Shown here piece by piece: positions 11,639 through 26,800 of a stretch of 64,000 bases of DNA. A program made the translations under genes and the position numbers. The notes under the pieces are model-generated. The model did not search any database and was not told the DNA's origin. It saw only the letters and a program-made list of their open reading frames with translations. Source of the DNA: Plectrocnemia conspersa (taxonomy: Eukaryota > Arthropoda > Insecta > Trichoptera > Polycentropodidae); assembly GCA_009617715.1 (NCBI GenBank), contig VTFK01000430.1, positions 1 through 64,000 on the forward strand, written 5' to 3'. Every line of letters starts with the position of its first letter. The stretch's first letter is position 1.

Positions 11639-14439
11639 TAGTAAATTTTTTAATAGTTTAATAATTGTTTTTTTTTTGCTTTAAAGTGCTACCGATAAAC
11701 ATAGGTATCACATTTCAGTAACAACGTTGTTGTTACAAATCAATCTAAAATCTGCATTTATATAACAAGACTATGAAAATTATTTTCTAAACCAATTAAT
11801 CCCAATTTCTAAAGATTTTTATAATCACTCAATATAGTATAGACTTTCCAGAACAAAACATTTTTTTCATATAAATATATATATATATATAAGTTTTTTT
11901 AAAGATTCGCGAATATTAATATTATTATTTGCCTAAAATTCGTGATCATGGCATGAGTACCACTGTCGAAATATCAAACAGTAAATTCTCATCTCGATGA
12001 ATCATGGAATTTAAATAATATTATATATGTATATATACATTTTATTTTTTTTTAATAATAAAACTATATTAGGAACATAATAAAATGTAAATGTTTTTAT
12101 TTATAATATCAACCTCACAATAAAAATCTTGTCTATCTGGTCTAGCTCCATAATTTTCAAGATTTGTTTAATAATTAATCTTTTAAATATAGATGATTAA
12201 GATAATATTCTTCTGAATCTGTTTATTTATTATTACTTGCTCTTTTTACATACATTTTTTATCAGTGTCTTTACATATACTATTTTCTTAAAGCTTAGCA
12301 AATAAAATTCTAAAAATAGATCCCCTAAATTTCTCGGTTAAGTTTGTTAGTCAACAAAATCTGCTATCTTGATTTAAAATGGCAAAACTTTGTTAAAATA
12401 TCTTAAAGAAAAAAGTCAGGGGTAAAATATGAATATAATAGAAATTAAAATAAAATAAAAAATATTTTTTTATTAAATGAAATAGTCTATAAAGAAATCA
12501 AAAATATTATCTAATATACATATTTTAAAATATAAAGAAAATTTAAATTAAAAACTTTTTTTTTACACAATATACAATTATTCCCAAGAAAATTTTAAAT
12601 TCTAAATACAATATTTACCCTATGTATTCATTATTAAAAAAAATATTTTTTACAATATAATATGTTTTTCTTCTAATTATCTTTATTAGTATTTCCCATT
12701 AATTTTTTTATTGTACATACACAATCAATCATAATTTAAAATTTCACAACATATAATCAAAGAAATTGATTTTTAAATAATTTAGTGTACATATAAGCAT
12801 ATTTTTTATACACATAAAATATTCATATAAATTTAACATACACATATGATAAATGATTTAATAATTGCGCGTCACTTTCGTTATTATACAAATCGTAAAA
12901 GCGTGACCTTTACTTCCATTGGAATATTATAGGCATGTATTTATGTACATACACGTATTATACAAACAAGTGTACATTTGTACTATATGCCCACGTAACT
13001 TGCGATAAGATTGTGGTATTCGTGCAAAATACATTTATGTACATACATCGCAAAATAACCGACATATTTTTATTTACAAAATTACAACCAACGCTACATA
13101 TTTAAGTCCTACATTTCTGCCATAAGCATGAAAATACAATTGTTTCGTGTTTATTTATGTACTTTACAACAACCATGAATGCCTTTTACTAAGTATACTT
13201 TACCCATGCGATTTATATTCCTAGTTTTTGTTTAACTTACATATATTCAAATTGACTGTGTATAAACATTAATTTACTTTAAAGCAAAAATACTAAGTTT
13301 TATATGGAAATTATACACTTTGAATCAAACGTGTTTCACGTTATCTCTCGAGTCGAATTTTGTGTCAAATTTAAATTTGTATATTTGTGAGCTTTCGAAA
13401 TTAAAAAATGTAGGTAATCGTTTAAATGAATTCGAACAAAGTTTCAAAACAGACATTGTAACAAGGAATACTGATGGAGTATAATGAAAAACTTCGTGCT
13501 CGAAAGTCCTGTAGAAAATGAGCTTTGTTTAAAGTTGAACCATAGAATTTACTTGATTGTCAATAACGTAATTTACAAAATACGGTATCGGTGTAAAATT
13601 TCTAATCCAACATAATGAATATATTTAGGTGGAAATTGAAATATAATTATGTTTTACCAGTAACTATAATAAACGGTTTCATCTCCACCACGAGTTATAT
13701 TTTACAGTAATTTATTTACATCAACGCTTAATATAAATTATACTGTTGCTTCATATAAGGTAGCTTATTTTTATAGTGAGATATAATACGCTTTAATTTT
13801 TATAATTAAAATATGCTTCATATACAGAAATGGTTTTTAGGTATGACTTAACAGTAAATTACAAATTTTATTTTATACCTATCAATAAGTATAAATGTTT
13901 AAAAATGTGATTATCTGTTGGAGAAAGGTCAGGGGAATATGAGGGATGAGAAAAAGTTTTCAGTCCTAATTTGTTTGTTTTTGCAAGAGTATTTAATGAA
14001 GTGTGATTTATTTCATTTTCATGGAGGAATGAGTTTGCCTATATAGGTCGGATATTTTATGCTTATTTGTTTATTTGAGGTTTAAATTTATATACAATAT
14101 AATTCTGCTCTAATAGTCTTGCCTGGTTTAAGAAGCGATCGATGAATAATTATCCCAGAATAACACTCAGTTTTGGAGCTTCTTTACTATATAAACATTG
14201 CCTTCTCTTTATCGTAGAGAATTAAATTAACATTGTGAATAATTTACTATTGTTTAGACCTGAATTTTTATTTTTTGTAAAAAAAATATTTTTGTTTAAT
14301 CTTTTTAATAAGTACGTTAACCTTTACCGGAAAAAAATTTTAATAAATCCACTGCGGTCCGATTAAATTAATTAGAAAAATAAAACTTTTCACATATTAT
14401 TTATATGTTACTTATTTAGGGTACACCCTGTATCTGTTC
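11639..14439. other. AT-rich DNA without a recognised feature
   Basis: Long A/T runs and an (AT)n tract; 12900-13140 is slightly GC-richer. No frame, repeat pair or hairpin of note was seen. Confidence 0.5.
11875..11891. repeat. (AT)n microsatellite
   Basis: Eight uninterrupted AT units. A similar run is at 30417-30433, and a (TC)n run at 51187-51201. Confidence 0.85.
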
Positions 14440-15060
14440 CAGATGTTGGTACCACTACCTGAAAAAAAAAACACCCAATAATGCAATGACAAAAAATAAT
14501 GTTTCGGTCTATCGTTGTAAACAGTATTTAGTTATTTAAAATTTATTAGGCATGACTAGTGTTTTTTTCATAAGAAAAATGTCAAATCGAGAATTATCAC
14601 AACTATAACAAAATTGAAATCTGTAATTTCCAAAGAATTTTATACAGTATTTTTTAATATATAAAATTATTTTTTTACGAATATTTTTAAAAGGTTTACA
14701 ACCACTGACCTTTTTAAAACGTTAAAATGCATATTTTATGAAACATTTTAATAGCGGTCTAGGAATGACAAAAATTGTTTACAATTTTTTAACACTCGAA
14801 CTCGTCTTATTTTTGCTAAAGTAATAAAATAAGACACTCAGATCAAAATCTTTCCGAGGGTGTTCGTGCCAGATGCTTAAAAATATCCATATTTTATCGG
14901 AAGATCGATAGTATTTGACAAACCAACATTTTTTTTTCGATTTTTTAAAACTCTAACCGACCGGCGGTTTTATCTTTGCTTTGGTGATCTAAGAACCCGC
15001 TCCAAAAAGAAGAATTTATGCAATTTTTTTTATATTGTTTTTGTAAAGTACCAACATCTG
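14440..15060. mobile_element. unclassified element with CAGATGTTGGTAC inverted ends
   Basis: CAGATGTTGGTAC at 14440-14452 recurs inverted at 15048-15060, enclosing 621 bp with no reading frame. Just outside the left end, GGTACACCCTGTAT resembles a mariner-type terminus. No clear target duplication is visible, so class is unknown. Confidence 0.45.
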
Positions 15061-18009
15061 TTATTGACAATTGTCTCACGATTATTACTGACAGCCGAAG
15101 GGGCCTCAATTTTTTTATTAAAACAATTGGAACTGAAATTGGTATGTTAATCTGAAAGTCATGTATTTAGAAACTAAAAATGAAATTATATATATAGAAA
15201 GGATATAATATATGCGAGATATAAACCGCACGTGATGTAAACATGACAGAAGAGCGCCAATACAGCAATTTCATATGCAAATCACTCCTCTTTAAGAGCG
15301 TATTCATTACCGTCGCTGCTACAACTACTGTGACAAAGAATTTATTAATAATTCCGCCATTTCGAGTCTGAAGGAGGACGCACACGCGAGTGATTAAAAT
15401 AATGTATGCGGACGAGCGAGCTTTGTTATTCGGAAGCAGGAGCTTTCGGCGAAAGCTCTGCGTGTCGCTGCGACGGCGTCTTTGAGCGCGAAAATTCCTC
15501 TCGGAAAATATAACGTGACATTTATGACAATAAACTTTATTTGAATAAGCAGCGATGAAAAGCGGCCGTGCACGATAACACGCCTGGACTCGTATTTAGG
15601 TATAAGGCTTTATCATTGCGCGCAGGATGTGTGTGCCTTATGTCCCCCGACACTTCCTGTTTCCGCATATTCCTGTGCAAGTTTGCCTTCCTTCAGATAG
15701 TTCCGCAGGACAAACTTGCCGCAATAACAACATGGAAAATTGCCACTGGCCAAAGGCTAGGACCTTAGATGTACTTTATTACACTACGAATTTCTCTTAC
15801 TAGACATTCGACAAGAAACGCAGGACATCCTTTGTAAATTTGCATCAAGCATAGGGATCGTTTGTTAGTGATTTAAGCATTGCTTATTTACCTTTACATA
15901 AATATGATCTGTGAAATATTACTAATACTATTTTTATAACAAAGTATTTAGTGTTTTTATATTTTTTTTACAAAAGACACTGACATTGTTTAAAAAAAGT
16001 AGGCCAAATTAAAAAAACTCTGAGGCATGAGTGTTTCAGCGTTAAGCCGCAGGCATTAAATCCGTAGAAGAAACAAAAACATCCCAGGAGGAAAGTAAAT
16101 TAACTTATGTGATAAAACACAGAAATAAGACTGTGTTGATTAAAAAGATTTGGAGGCAGTTTATCAAGTTAGGACGCGTGTGCCGCAAGATTTATTGTTG
16201 GAATATTTAAAAGGGAAAGCAAACTTAATCTAGTACAACAAAGGTTTCGGGCTGTGAGCCTTGTCTTTCAGCGGAAAATGGGATGTTCTGGTACGCCCTG
16301 CGGCGCAAATGAGAAAAGTTTCACCTTTAAGGCCAAAGATGAGGGGCCTGCGCTATTTTTGCTCCGGCAACATAATCGGAATTTGTGGCATCTTAAGCGG
16401 GACTCGCTTTTGATTTATATGAAACTTTTTTTACGTTCTGCTTGACATCGAAAAGCGCTTACATAAAACATCCCCTGCAGATGATCGGTTGCAAATCGCC
16501 CCAGGAGAAATTGGCAATTAAGCCGCTCGACCCTTTCGGCCAAAGGGTGTGTATGAGTCAATATTTAATTTTCTGGATGTCCATTAAAAATACATATAGA
16601 AAAATGTTTTATATATTATGGCTAGTATTATATTGATTTCAATTTTGTATAAAAATAAGTAAGGGATCGCGAAAAAAAATTTTACTGGCGTTACTGGAAT
16701 AAGATATTCACAGTAAAAGATCCCGAAGGGTTTGTGTTTTGTATTTTTTATTATTTGCATAAAAAATACTTTTGTTCAAAAGAAGTAATTTTTAATAGCA
16801 TATATTAAATATACTAAAAATAAGATAATAAATCTTTGATACTGTATAGTTATAAAAAATATTATCTTAAACAATCTATCGTTTTTATTTTTATTTATAT
16901 TTTTTCTGTGGCTTTGATTATTTAAGCTGTGTCTACTTTATTTTTTTTATTAAATTAGTAAAATAATGTTCATTCAAACTTTATTCAGGTTTATATCGAT
17001 ATACAAAATATATACTAGATTTTCCCCACAATTTTTTTTATCGCTAATATTTGTAATTAAAAAAATTATAGAAAAAAATTGAAATTTATAAAACAGCTAT
17101 TTAATTATGAAACTAGATCTGTCGATGATTTACACATCCCTTAAAATTTTTTTATGAAGTTTGACAAAAATGATTTAATATATATATTATTGCATTTTAT
17201 TCATGAAATGATTTACCAAAATCAATGAAAAAGAATTGCAAAGAAATTATAAAATATTTTTTTTAATGAATTTATGCAACTTTAATCAAATAAAGTTAAT
17301 AAATAATATTTCATATCATTATTATCGATAGATTTGATGTCTACTGTTTCCGTATTTTTTTTTTACTACTAGAAATTAAATTACCACACCACCTACACAA
17401 GTATATAGTACTCTAAACTTATTTATTTAAATGATATCAATAATTCATGTCGAGTACTACATATCTAAATATATACGTTTTTATATAACATATAAATAAA
17501 ATACATGTAAACGCACCTAAACGTTAGCGCTCGCAAACGGGGATGAAAATCTGAAAGTTAAATCGGCATAATCATGAATAAAAAATCACCACTAACATTT
17601 GAAGCCCAAATCGTGATTTATAGCATGTGTTAACGTCAGGTTGGAAAACATAAATATCGAAAGTAATACACAAATTACATAAATAAAATAATCTTATCAA
17701 ATTACAATATAATGCAATCCTGTTGTATTAAAATAAAATGTTTTGTAATGTTAACTAAGTTCTAAGTTTAAATTAATATTTCTACTGATTATATATCAGT
17801 GTCTATGAAATGCATATTAATTTATGTTGCATATTTAAATGATATAATACATAAAAAAACAATATTTATAAATAATATTTTATATGCGAATTAAGAAAAA
17901 CTTGTAGCGGCAATATTTGTTGATAAAAAAAGGCATTTGATACAAAGAATATTTTTATAAAAAATATGGAATTCGTGGGTTTTTTCTAATTTGTTTTTAA
18001 ATGGGATTT
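15061..18009. other. intergenic DNA with two GC-richer islands
   Basis: Islands 15200-15780 and 16240-16560 hold short open frames (60-70 codons) without family resemblance. A small stem GCAAGTTTG / CAAACTTGC lies at 15677-15719. Confidence 0.45.
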
Positions 18010-18085
18010 TCTGCGATCAAGAAGTTGTCCCTTGCGGGGTTCTTAAAGGATCAATACTGGACCTATATATTTTCTCATTATATAC
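18010..18085 (+). mobile_element. short LINE reverse-transcriptase relic
   Basis: Translates to GVLKGSILDLYIFSLY, a degenerate form of the GVPQGSILGPLLF reverse-transcriptase motif. The neighbours on both sides give no further match. Confidence 0.4.
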
Positions 18086-21000
18086 ATATGTATGTATATA
18101 AGATATAATATTATGCTCTTACAATACCATTATATAAAATATTACAACACCTCAAATAAATTTAAGTTGAAAAGAGAAATGCCAATCAGACCTTAATTGT
18201 ATTATTTATTTAGCTTTAAATTTAAATATTTTCATTTACTTGACCATTGCAAAAATATATGTTTCCGAAGAAAAATATTTTTTTTACTAATATTAGCTTA
18301 AAACCAATGTGTTACAACCATGTCAACACAATCAACAACTATTAAATATATAGTGAGACATTAGACTGAAATCTATTTTATCACTTATAAACTATTATGC
18401 ACTTAATAAAATAAAATATGCGTACTGTATTTTCTGATATTAAAAATATAACGAATGGCCGTTTATGCGTTCTATTTTATGACAATAATTGGTTACAAAC
18501 GTGCCGATGGCTCTTAGTTATTGTACAACGGTCCCGAAATGGCAGATTTAATGAACGCCATTAGTCATTACCGATCGTGATTTATAGCGCACAAATTGTT
18601 TGTAATTTTATTTGTTTCACATGGCAACACCGACCGACCGAGCTCGGTCATAACCCTTCGACGCTGATCATTTGTAATTTGTTGCCCCGGGCACCTGCTC
18701 TTTCCCACCTACGTTCATTGTCTTCACGGTGGCTTAAGCAATTCAATTACAATCTCTGATATGATATAAATACGTAGAGAACGTGTTTATATTATACAAT
18801 TTTCGCTTATGACACATACAATTTCATTCAATTTATACACCGACCAATCACAATTTAGGTCCTAATTTGATAAAAGTGTACGTAATGTACACTTTTATTA
18901 AATTTTATTTTTATTAGCAAATGTACAAAATATAGCAATATTTATCTCAAAGATGAAATATAATATCTTACTGGAATTTACTATTTTATAATAATAAGAA
19001 TTTAATGTAATCCAAAGTTTTAGCCAGCTCTCTATGTCAATGTCAAATTAATATTCATATTGCCTATCTCCAGTTTAAATTGAAGAAGAAATATCAGTTT
19101 CATGGCAAGTGTAATATCTTAATAATTAAATTTAATAGACAAGTATTATATTATTATATTTAATTAACTTAAAATTATATCGTAGCTTTTATATATTATA
19201 TGTCAATATACTATACCTTGTAGTTTGATAATTATTTTTTATTGATGCAAAGTTTTCAATTAAAAAATATTTTTTACAGACAGTTTTAAAATTTGCCTCC
19301 AAGTTGTCTCTACAGATCAGGATTAACGCTTAAATTCCGATGAATTTTTAATTGGACCTAGTTAGTGTGACTGAAGTGGTTAATTGGCATCTCGATTTTG
19401 CCTGTTCCAAGTCGGAAACGAAGTAGAAATATTTTTTACGTATTATGGGATGATTTACGATGACCACAATTTTTTTCTGCCTCATACATCATGAAATAAA
19501 TATGTGGATATTCTTAACTATACTGTCTAATATTTTCCTAATTAACTGCAAATAGATGATTTGGGTTCTAAAATAATTTTAATATTATCTTTTATAAAAT
19601 GGTTCTGGCTTTGAAGTGCGTCTGAATAATTTTCCATATTAATAAGTTCGCTAGATTTATAATTGATAGATTCTCAGCAAAACAGTATCAACTATTTTTT
19701 TTGTCTGTAAGCAAAACATGATAGCCAATAGTAATCCTTTTTTACAAATTTTAATTGCGCCGAATTTTTTTGCATCATATCGCTTGTTAGCTATATCATA
19801 TTTAACAAGTGGTCACTATAATTATTTTACAGTGGTGTTCTGGATTTTTTAAAATCAAATAAATGGTATTAACAACTTGTACACAAAGCATTATCTTAAT
19901 CAACTGTGGATAAATATTTTAGGTAATGCTTTTATTTTATAATATCTTATAAGTTTAAATTCACAGTTAATGAATTGTGTCTAAATGTTAATTTAAAACC
20001 AGCAACCTAACTTAGATTTTTTCTCTCTTAGCAAGACGTGCTAATTTATAATATTTGCACCGAAAAAAAAATTAGCGTTAAATCCCTGGTTTCTCATATT
20101 TTATTAAGCGAATGCCCACTACAATTTCTACAATAGCATTATGGCTTTTTTATTAAATAAAAAATTAATAACTTTTTCTAATAGCCTTATCCTAATTAAT
20201 TATGGGTGAATATTTTGAATGCTGCAATAATTTTATAACTAATATTAGAATTCACATTTATGGATTGTATCAAATTGTTAATTTAAAACCGGCAAAGCTA
20301 CAATTTACTACCTTAAAACAGTTTTTATTATTTTATTTCTATGGTAGTAATACGTGCTTATTTTTAATAGTGTTACTTGCGTCGAAAAAGAATTATTTGC
20401 GTCATATCTCTAATTCTATGAACGCATATTCTACATATAAATTACAAGGCAACATTGTAATTTAAATAATTATATAAATTTATTAACCAGAGTTAAACAG
20501 AACGTTGCTAAAAAATCATATTTGTTACTGAATATGACTTTTCTTAATTTTTTATATTAAAATGTATTTAAACCATCAATTTTTTTAGCTTTGTTTAAAA
20601 TTGTACAAAGATACAATGTGAGAAAATCCAAAATATTTTTTATTAGAAATTTACACTTGTATAAATATAATATTAATTATATATACGATATTTGCTGTAT
20701 TTTAAATAGGATTTTCCTAAAACTTATTTAAAAAATTAATATAATAAATATTTAAGCAAAATTAAAAGCATTAAATAAACCCAAGCATTTTATGTAATCA
20801 AATGATAAAATATGATATCGTGTTTCGGAAATCAAACACAGAATTACTTGTTTGATAGAAATCTTTTCTGTCGAGTTACTTTTAAAAATACATTTTATGT
20901 GTAAAAATAGGGTGGTACGAATTTTTTTCTTACAATATTTTTAAGCGATATATATGTACATAAATGTCTGCTTTTAATACGTCTGAAGTAAATTGAGCAT

Positions 21001-22940
21001 TTGACATACATTCAAACAATAATATCACTTTCGATCTAAAAAAAATTTTTTTTTAGCTTTCAACATTTTTTTAATATAAATATTATACACTATATTATGT
21101 TTATGCCATACATGTACTTTAGTGTATTATTGCGAGCTTTTTTACGTTTCAGCACGCCGAAATAAAACCGTCGAACGTACGTAGTTATTCGATCCGAACG
21201 TAAATTTCTTTAGGTTCGCGCGACTGTAAAATCGCAAACGAGGTCTGCCACTGCGTCTCCTATTTATACGAGTACTTTTATTATATAGTATTTCATGACT
21301 GTTGAATTTAATGACCAACCCCCAGTTTTGCTCGACGGAATGAAGTGATTGACCGTGCGTTTTCAACCCTTGTCCCATAAAGCTTTGCACCTACCGTGCT
21401 TTCAAAGCTCTCCCCTGATTTACGCCTTAAATTTGCATAAATAAATAACGCTTTGATTTATATTCGCGAATTAATTATACGCAAATATTTTCTTTCATTC
21501 AATTTTTTGTCTTCTCGCGCCGACATTATTATTTTCATATGTGCGTATATTGTATTCCTGCATTCGATTGAGTTATTACCTTCCAATTTTTCATCATACA
21601 TTCATCCATGATTTATTATAATCGATTAAAGAATAAAGTCATTACTCCTGCGTAACGCTCGCCGTTAATTTGATTTATTCAAATCGTTAAAATTCCCATC
21701 GAACAATTTCGACTGGCAAACATCTGCCAAAACGTTTATGGCTATTATAAAAACTGCTTTTAATGCTTCAAACTTCAACGATTTGAGAAGCACTGCCCAT
21801 ACTGTTTCGACGCAAATGTAAATGGCGCCCTATTTAATTATTCTCAACTATTAAGTGTCATTAACCGACTGTTACTAAAACTTTAGTTAATTATATATAC
21901 AACTGTTATTTTTAACATTATTCATTATATAATAAAATAATTATTTAATCACATGAAAATATAAGTATATTTTTATTTATAGTTTTGAGGCAATTTTAAG
22001 CCCACTAAGTCCCAAATATAAGCATTTAGAGGCTTACATGGACGTTTATAGGATGACTTACATTTACTAAATTGGTAGGAAATACATGTACGCATATATC
22101 AAGTGTACAAAATGCGCTATAAATGTCGCTTCGCGAATTTAACCGAGGCTTTCGAATTTAGGGCCACACGGACCACTCGATCAAAGGGTCGAAACCTTAA
22201 GGGCAACTTTGAGTTTTATGAGATGGAGCATGTAATATAGCTGGCTGACATATTACCAAGAATTGGGTCGACGAACCAAAGCAAGGGTAGCTATCAATTC
22301 TTATCGACGAAGTAGATTTATCTTAATAACATCTAATTTTATGAGCGACTCTATGATTGAGATATCTATAATTTAATGCAGTAGACATGAACATTATCGA
22401 TTTAACCGCATCGCTAAACTAATTCAAAAGTTTAGAGCGTTCATTTCGGGTGTTCAAATGTCGATCTAATAAAGTACAAAAAATAATGTGAGTAATTATC
22501 CGATAAATTGTAAAGGAAATGGTTAACGGAAATTGAAACGATATGGTATATTTATAAAATAATAAATAATGTATTGATTAGTGGTGCGTAAACTTTAGAG
22601 TTGAAAGTTGCTAGTTTTTATAATTAAAATATAAATACAAGTATATGTGTATTAATAAAGTGTTTTATAATAATGAGTCTATCTTAAATATATGTATGTA
22701 TATAAATACGTATTCGATCGAGCTGTTCAACTATATCTGGAATAGGAGTTGTTCAGACATGCTACTGCAATTGTCAGTTGAAATTGGGTGTAATTTGCAG
22801 TTAAGTTAAACTTTTCATCGAACATTCGTTGTTTAAATGGAAAAAGTAACAAAATTTTAGCAACATTAACTTTATTCGAGTGTAACAAACGTACTTTATC
22901 TGGATTTGAGTGTATTTGTACACTGAATTATAAATATATT
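18086..22940. other. intergenic DNA without a recognised gene
   Basis: GC-richer patches at 18530-18760, 21130-21860 and 22080-22340 alternate with AT-rich DNA. Open frames up to 87 codons look like chance. Nothing assignable apart from the hairpin at 18870. Confidence 0.45.
18870..18898. repeat. perfect 12-bp hairpin
   Basis: ATAAAAGTGTAC pairs with GTACACTTTTAT across a five-base loop. Confidence 0.75.
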
Positions 22941-22989
22941 AATGATAAATTATTTATTTAAGGACCATAATATTATAAATAAATATTTT

Positions 22990-23850
22990 TACGAAATTTG
23001 CCATATACGTATGTTAAAACATATATGTATTTTTTTAAGTAAAAACATATTCAAATACATTTTCACCGATGGATTAAATTTAACTATAGGCGCTAGTAAA
23101 ATTATATTCTGCTCTGAAATATCTGTTAAATTTAATTTGATAGTTGCAAAACGTCTACTAACTGTTCAAACCTTAACCTAACCTTATAAACGTTGATAAA
23201 CTTTAGTCATGTTTAAAATTTTCATTTGGTATATTGTTGGGTTTGTTTAAATATTTTAACTGTTACAGTGAATGTGTACTTTAAAATAAAAATATAACTG
23301 TTTAGGTAAAATTATATCCAAATACATTTTCATCGGTAGATTCATATTTCTACTAGCGAAAATATAATTTACAAGAAAAGTGCTATTCAAATTATTTTTC
23401 GCTCTAAAATGCAATTCGATTTGCCAATTGCTAAAGGTCCATTTACTGTTCAAACTCAAACCTAACCTAGTGAAAAACTATACGCCTTAGAACTTTCATT
23501 ATAAGTTGACTCTGGTTTGGGTTTGAACAGCAAATAAATGAAAATATATGTTTATTAACTGTTTTGGTGAAATCAAATCCGAATACATTTTCACCGGTAG
23601 ATATAAATATATCTTTATAATTTAACTAAAAGGTGCGAATGAAATTATATGCTAATAAAATATCTATGAAACTTAATTAGACAGTTGCAAAAGATCAGTT
23701 TTCTATTTTTAAATCCAAACTAATGAAAGTTTAAAAATTATAGTTATTTTAGAACTTTCATTAGGTCAAGTTGGGTTAGGTTGATTCGTTTGAGTTAGGT
23801 TTTTGTTTAAAGGCAAACGAGACGTTACAGTGAATGTATATTTATAGAGA
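22990..23850. repeat. cluster of CAGTG-ended MITE copies
   Basis: Three roughly 270-300 bp units recur. Each has an AATACATTTTCACCGGTAG-like core (near 23052, 23316, 23580), followed by a CTAGTAAAATTATA-like segment and a CAAA...CTGTTCAAA segment. TTACAGTGAATGTGTA or close variants occur at 23264 and 23825. The same sequence with both ends is seen at 47623-47800. Confidence 0.55.
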
Positions 23851-26800
23851 TTATTATTAAGCTTTTTTTTTTTTATAAAAGCCAAGTAATAATCTTGAAA
23901 CGAATAGAAATAATTTTTTGAAATATAAATTGACTCTTCATCTACGCGTGCATCTGCTAATTCATATGCGACTAAGGAGAGTAGTTTTGTAAAAACAGCG
24001 CTAAATGAAAATATGTGTTTTTTCAGGTGCAATAAAATATATATAAAAAAAAAACTAGTGACAAAAAATATTCTGAACCGAGATTCTCACGCAAAAATTA
24101 AAATAAAATTTTTAAAATCACGGTTTATTGTATTCTAAAAGTTTGTTTTCTTTGATTTTACTTCTTAATGTGATATTATTTTCTCAAAAATAGGTTTTAT
24201 TTTGTATTCTATTAGTCTTTATATTTGAAATGAAATATATTTTTACGTTTATTTAATCAAATATTAATTTAATAAATACCAAGGGTCACAATTAGAGACT
24301 CATTTTATATGAATAAAGATTTATTCAACTTTTCGTGAAATATTCGTTCATATTTATAATGAAATATTTTATTTTTTTACTAACTTATTATGTGCTTGTT
24401 TTGTAATGCAGAATTTATATTTCATATTATCATATTTAAAATATTTATAATAATCATGGCCATTCTTAACAAAATTCAGACCTTTGTAATTGCAGAAATT
24501 TTATAAATTGCTCGTATTTCTGAATTAATATGCTGCTTTGGACTTTTTTGTGACTTTTATTGAATTTTTTGTTTCATTTAAATCAATACAAATAATTTTT
24601 AATTTTGAGTTCAAAGTGATTTATTATAATAATATTTTTCAAGCATACCAAGTTGTAGCTGCTCCAATTCATTGTTGATAATAAACCCCATTTAATAAAA
24701 TTAATAGTCTTGATACATTTTATTGTTAACATAGAAATAAGTATTCCTTGTTCAAACTGTATTTTATTATTGTTTGTAACTTTATGAATAGATTAAAATA
24801 TTTTATCGTTTACTATTATTAGAAAACTTTTAAAAGGAATACCTGTATTAATTAAAACCAGCGGGATTGTAATTGAACTTTCTGCTTTATACTTTTTAAT
24901 ATTCAGAAAGATTAATTGCGGTAGATTTTTGTATACGAAATCATTTTAATCAGTACTAAAAATTGAATATAAAAATGAGTATTTTTATACGTGTACGAAA
25001 ATTATAATTTCTCACGAATGTATCCAATAAATAATAACAATGAAACACTCGTATGCCATAATCAAATCCAAATTTGGATATCGGTCTATAGATATTGAGA
25101 GTGGGAAGATTAAAATGAATACAATTAAATTCCTCATAACATATATGCTATATGAGCTATGTATTACGTGCTGTAAAATAATATTAATTATAGGTACAAA
25201 CAATTTTAATTAAATAATACAGCGTCCAATTTTCGAGTATGTACTTTCCTAATTACATAGAAAGTTTGCGATAAGAGCGTCTAGACATACTAATTTAAGT
25301 TGAAAAGTAAATTCGTCTCTAATGAGTGAGTCGCGTATTTATTAATAAGACCCGCAAAGCCCGACCAATTTGCTTCTACGTGTCAATATTCCTTTGAGCG
25401 AGCAATATATGCGATACGTGTAGGCGAAAATATACCACATTGAGTTATGTATATATTGTAGAATATGTGTCAATTGATTTTTCGCCATATATATTAAGTT
25501 AGAAGGCGCATTCTATGTGGCGGAACCATTGTCGGCGAATGAATCAGTGTCCCGTATTGTGCAATGTGACACTGTTTTATTTTTCCTCCCTGATAAACGG
25601 GTTTTCCAGTTTCTTGCTGTAAAATATGGCCTTCAACCAACGTTTAAAAACAAGCAGTATCTCAGTACTGTAGAATCGTTTCCGACCCAGTTAGTTGCAT
25701 TTTCCATGTTTGTAATTAAAAACGTCGTGTGTTCTACTGCACTTTGTGGGAAGAATCTGTCGCAGCATGTAGGCTGTGACATGACCTAAAGTATATTTTC
25801 TGATGCAGAACAATACGATTTATTATCAAGCAAAACCAGCACAATAGTTTGATTGTGTGAGTCGTTGCTGATTATTTAAAATATCGTGGGTTTTAATTCA
25901 AAATAAATTGATCATATCTGAGAGTTTTAAGAAAGCTTTACATGACTTTTTATCTTGTAAATATATTAGTATGTGAACAAATATATATTTATAGGGATAA
26001 AAGACATATGTTTGAATTTAACTATGCTTTTTGAATACCTGGACTCTTTCTAAAAAATATAATAAGAGTCAGATTAGGTTTTAAATTTAATAATAATGGA
26101 TTTTATATGTATTCCATATAGTTATAATTTACTTGTATAGTCATATTTATTTTTTAAATATATAAATAATGGCAATTAGTGTAAGTGCTGATAAAGCTTG
26201 ATATACACTCATGAAAGCTTTAGTATACGACCACAGTATACCCAGGTACTTTTGTACATATTTGAAGCGAGTAAAAAATAAAGCAAAACGAAAGCAGCAA
26301 AAAATCCCCGCATATCCATCATATGCACAATCATACTACGTTCCCGTTTCTCGGGGTGCAATTTCCAAAAAGCTCTCTCGTTACACGCGAAAGCTTTCGA
26401 TATTGCGGATCAGTGATACACTTAAAATTCAATTTATCCCGGATAAGGCGCATATGCACACAGATCCAATTCCTCATATCGAGCGTTTTCTCGTTCGCTG
26501 GTCGAATCCATCTACAATTCAATTACTTCGTTTATATCGGGCTAGAATGCAACAGCCGGCTGGAAACAAACGTTTAATTTTATTATTTCATATATAAAAT
26601 ATGTAGTCATTTCTAAAAGGTCATGATTAATTTTTTTTTCTGGCGTGTCTGCTAGTTAAACATACCCACGTATGAATATTGGTAAGAAACGTCATAAATA
26701 GGGCGTACGGTTCATTTCTCACGGATCTTTTTCCCATGTCCATGAGTCGACCCTCATTGTTTTCTCGACGTGCTATGTACAACCAACGTTCCGCTAGGCT

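Noticed and set aside
23170..23185. CCTTAACCTAACCTTA as an interstitial insect telomere repeat
   Set aside because: Only two irregular units; not a TTAGG tandem array.
26211..26597. ATG-started 128-codon frame
   Set aside because: Equally open frames overlap it in another frame and on the other strand, and the translation resembles no protein; chance in a GC-richer island is more likely.
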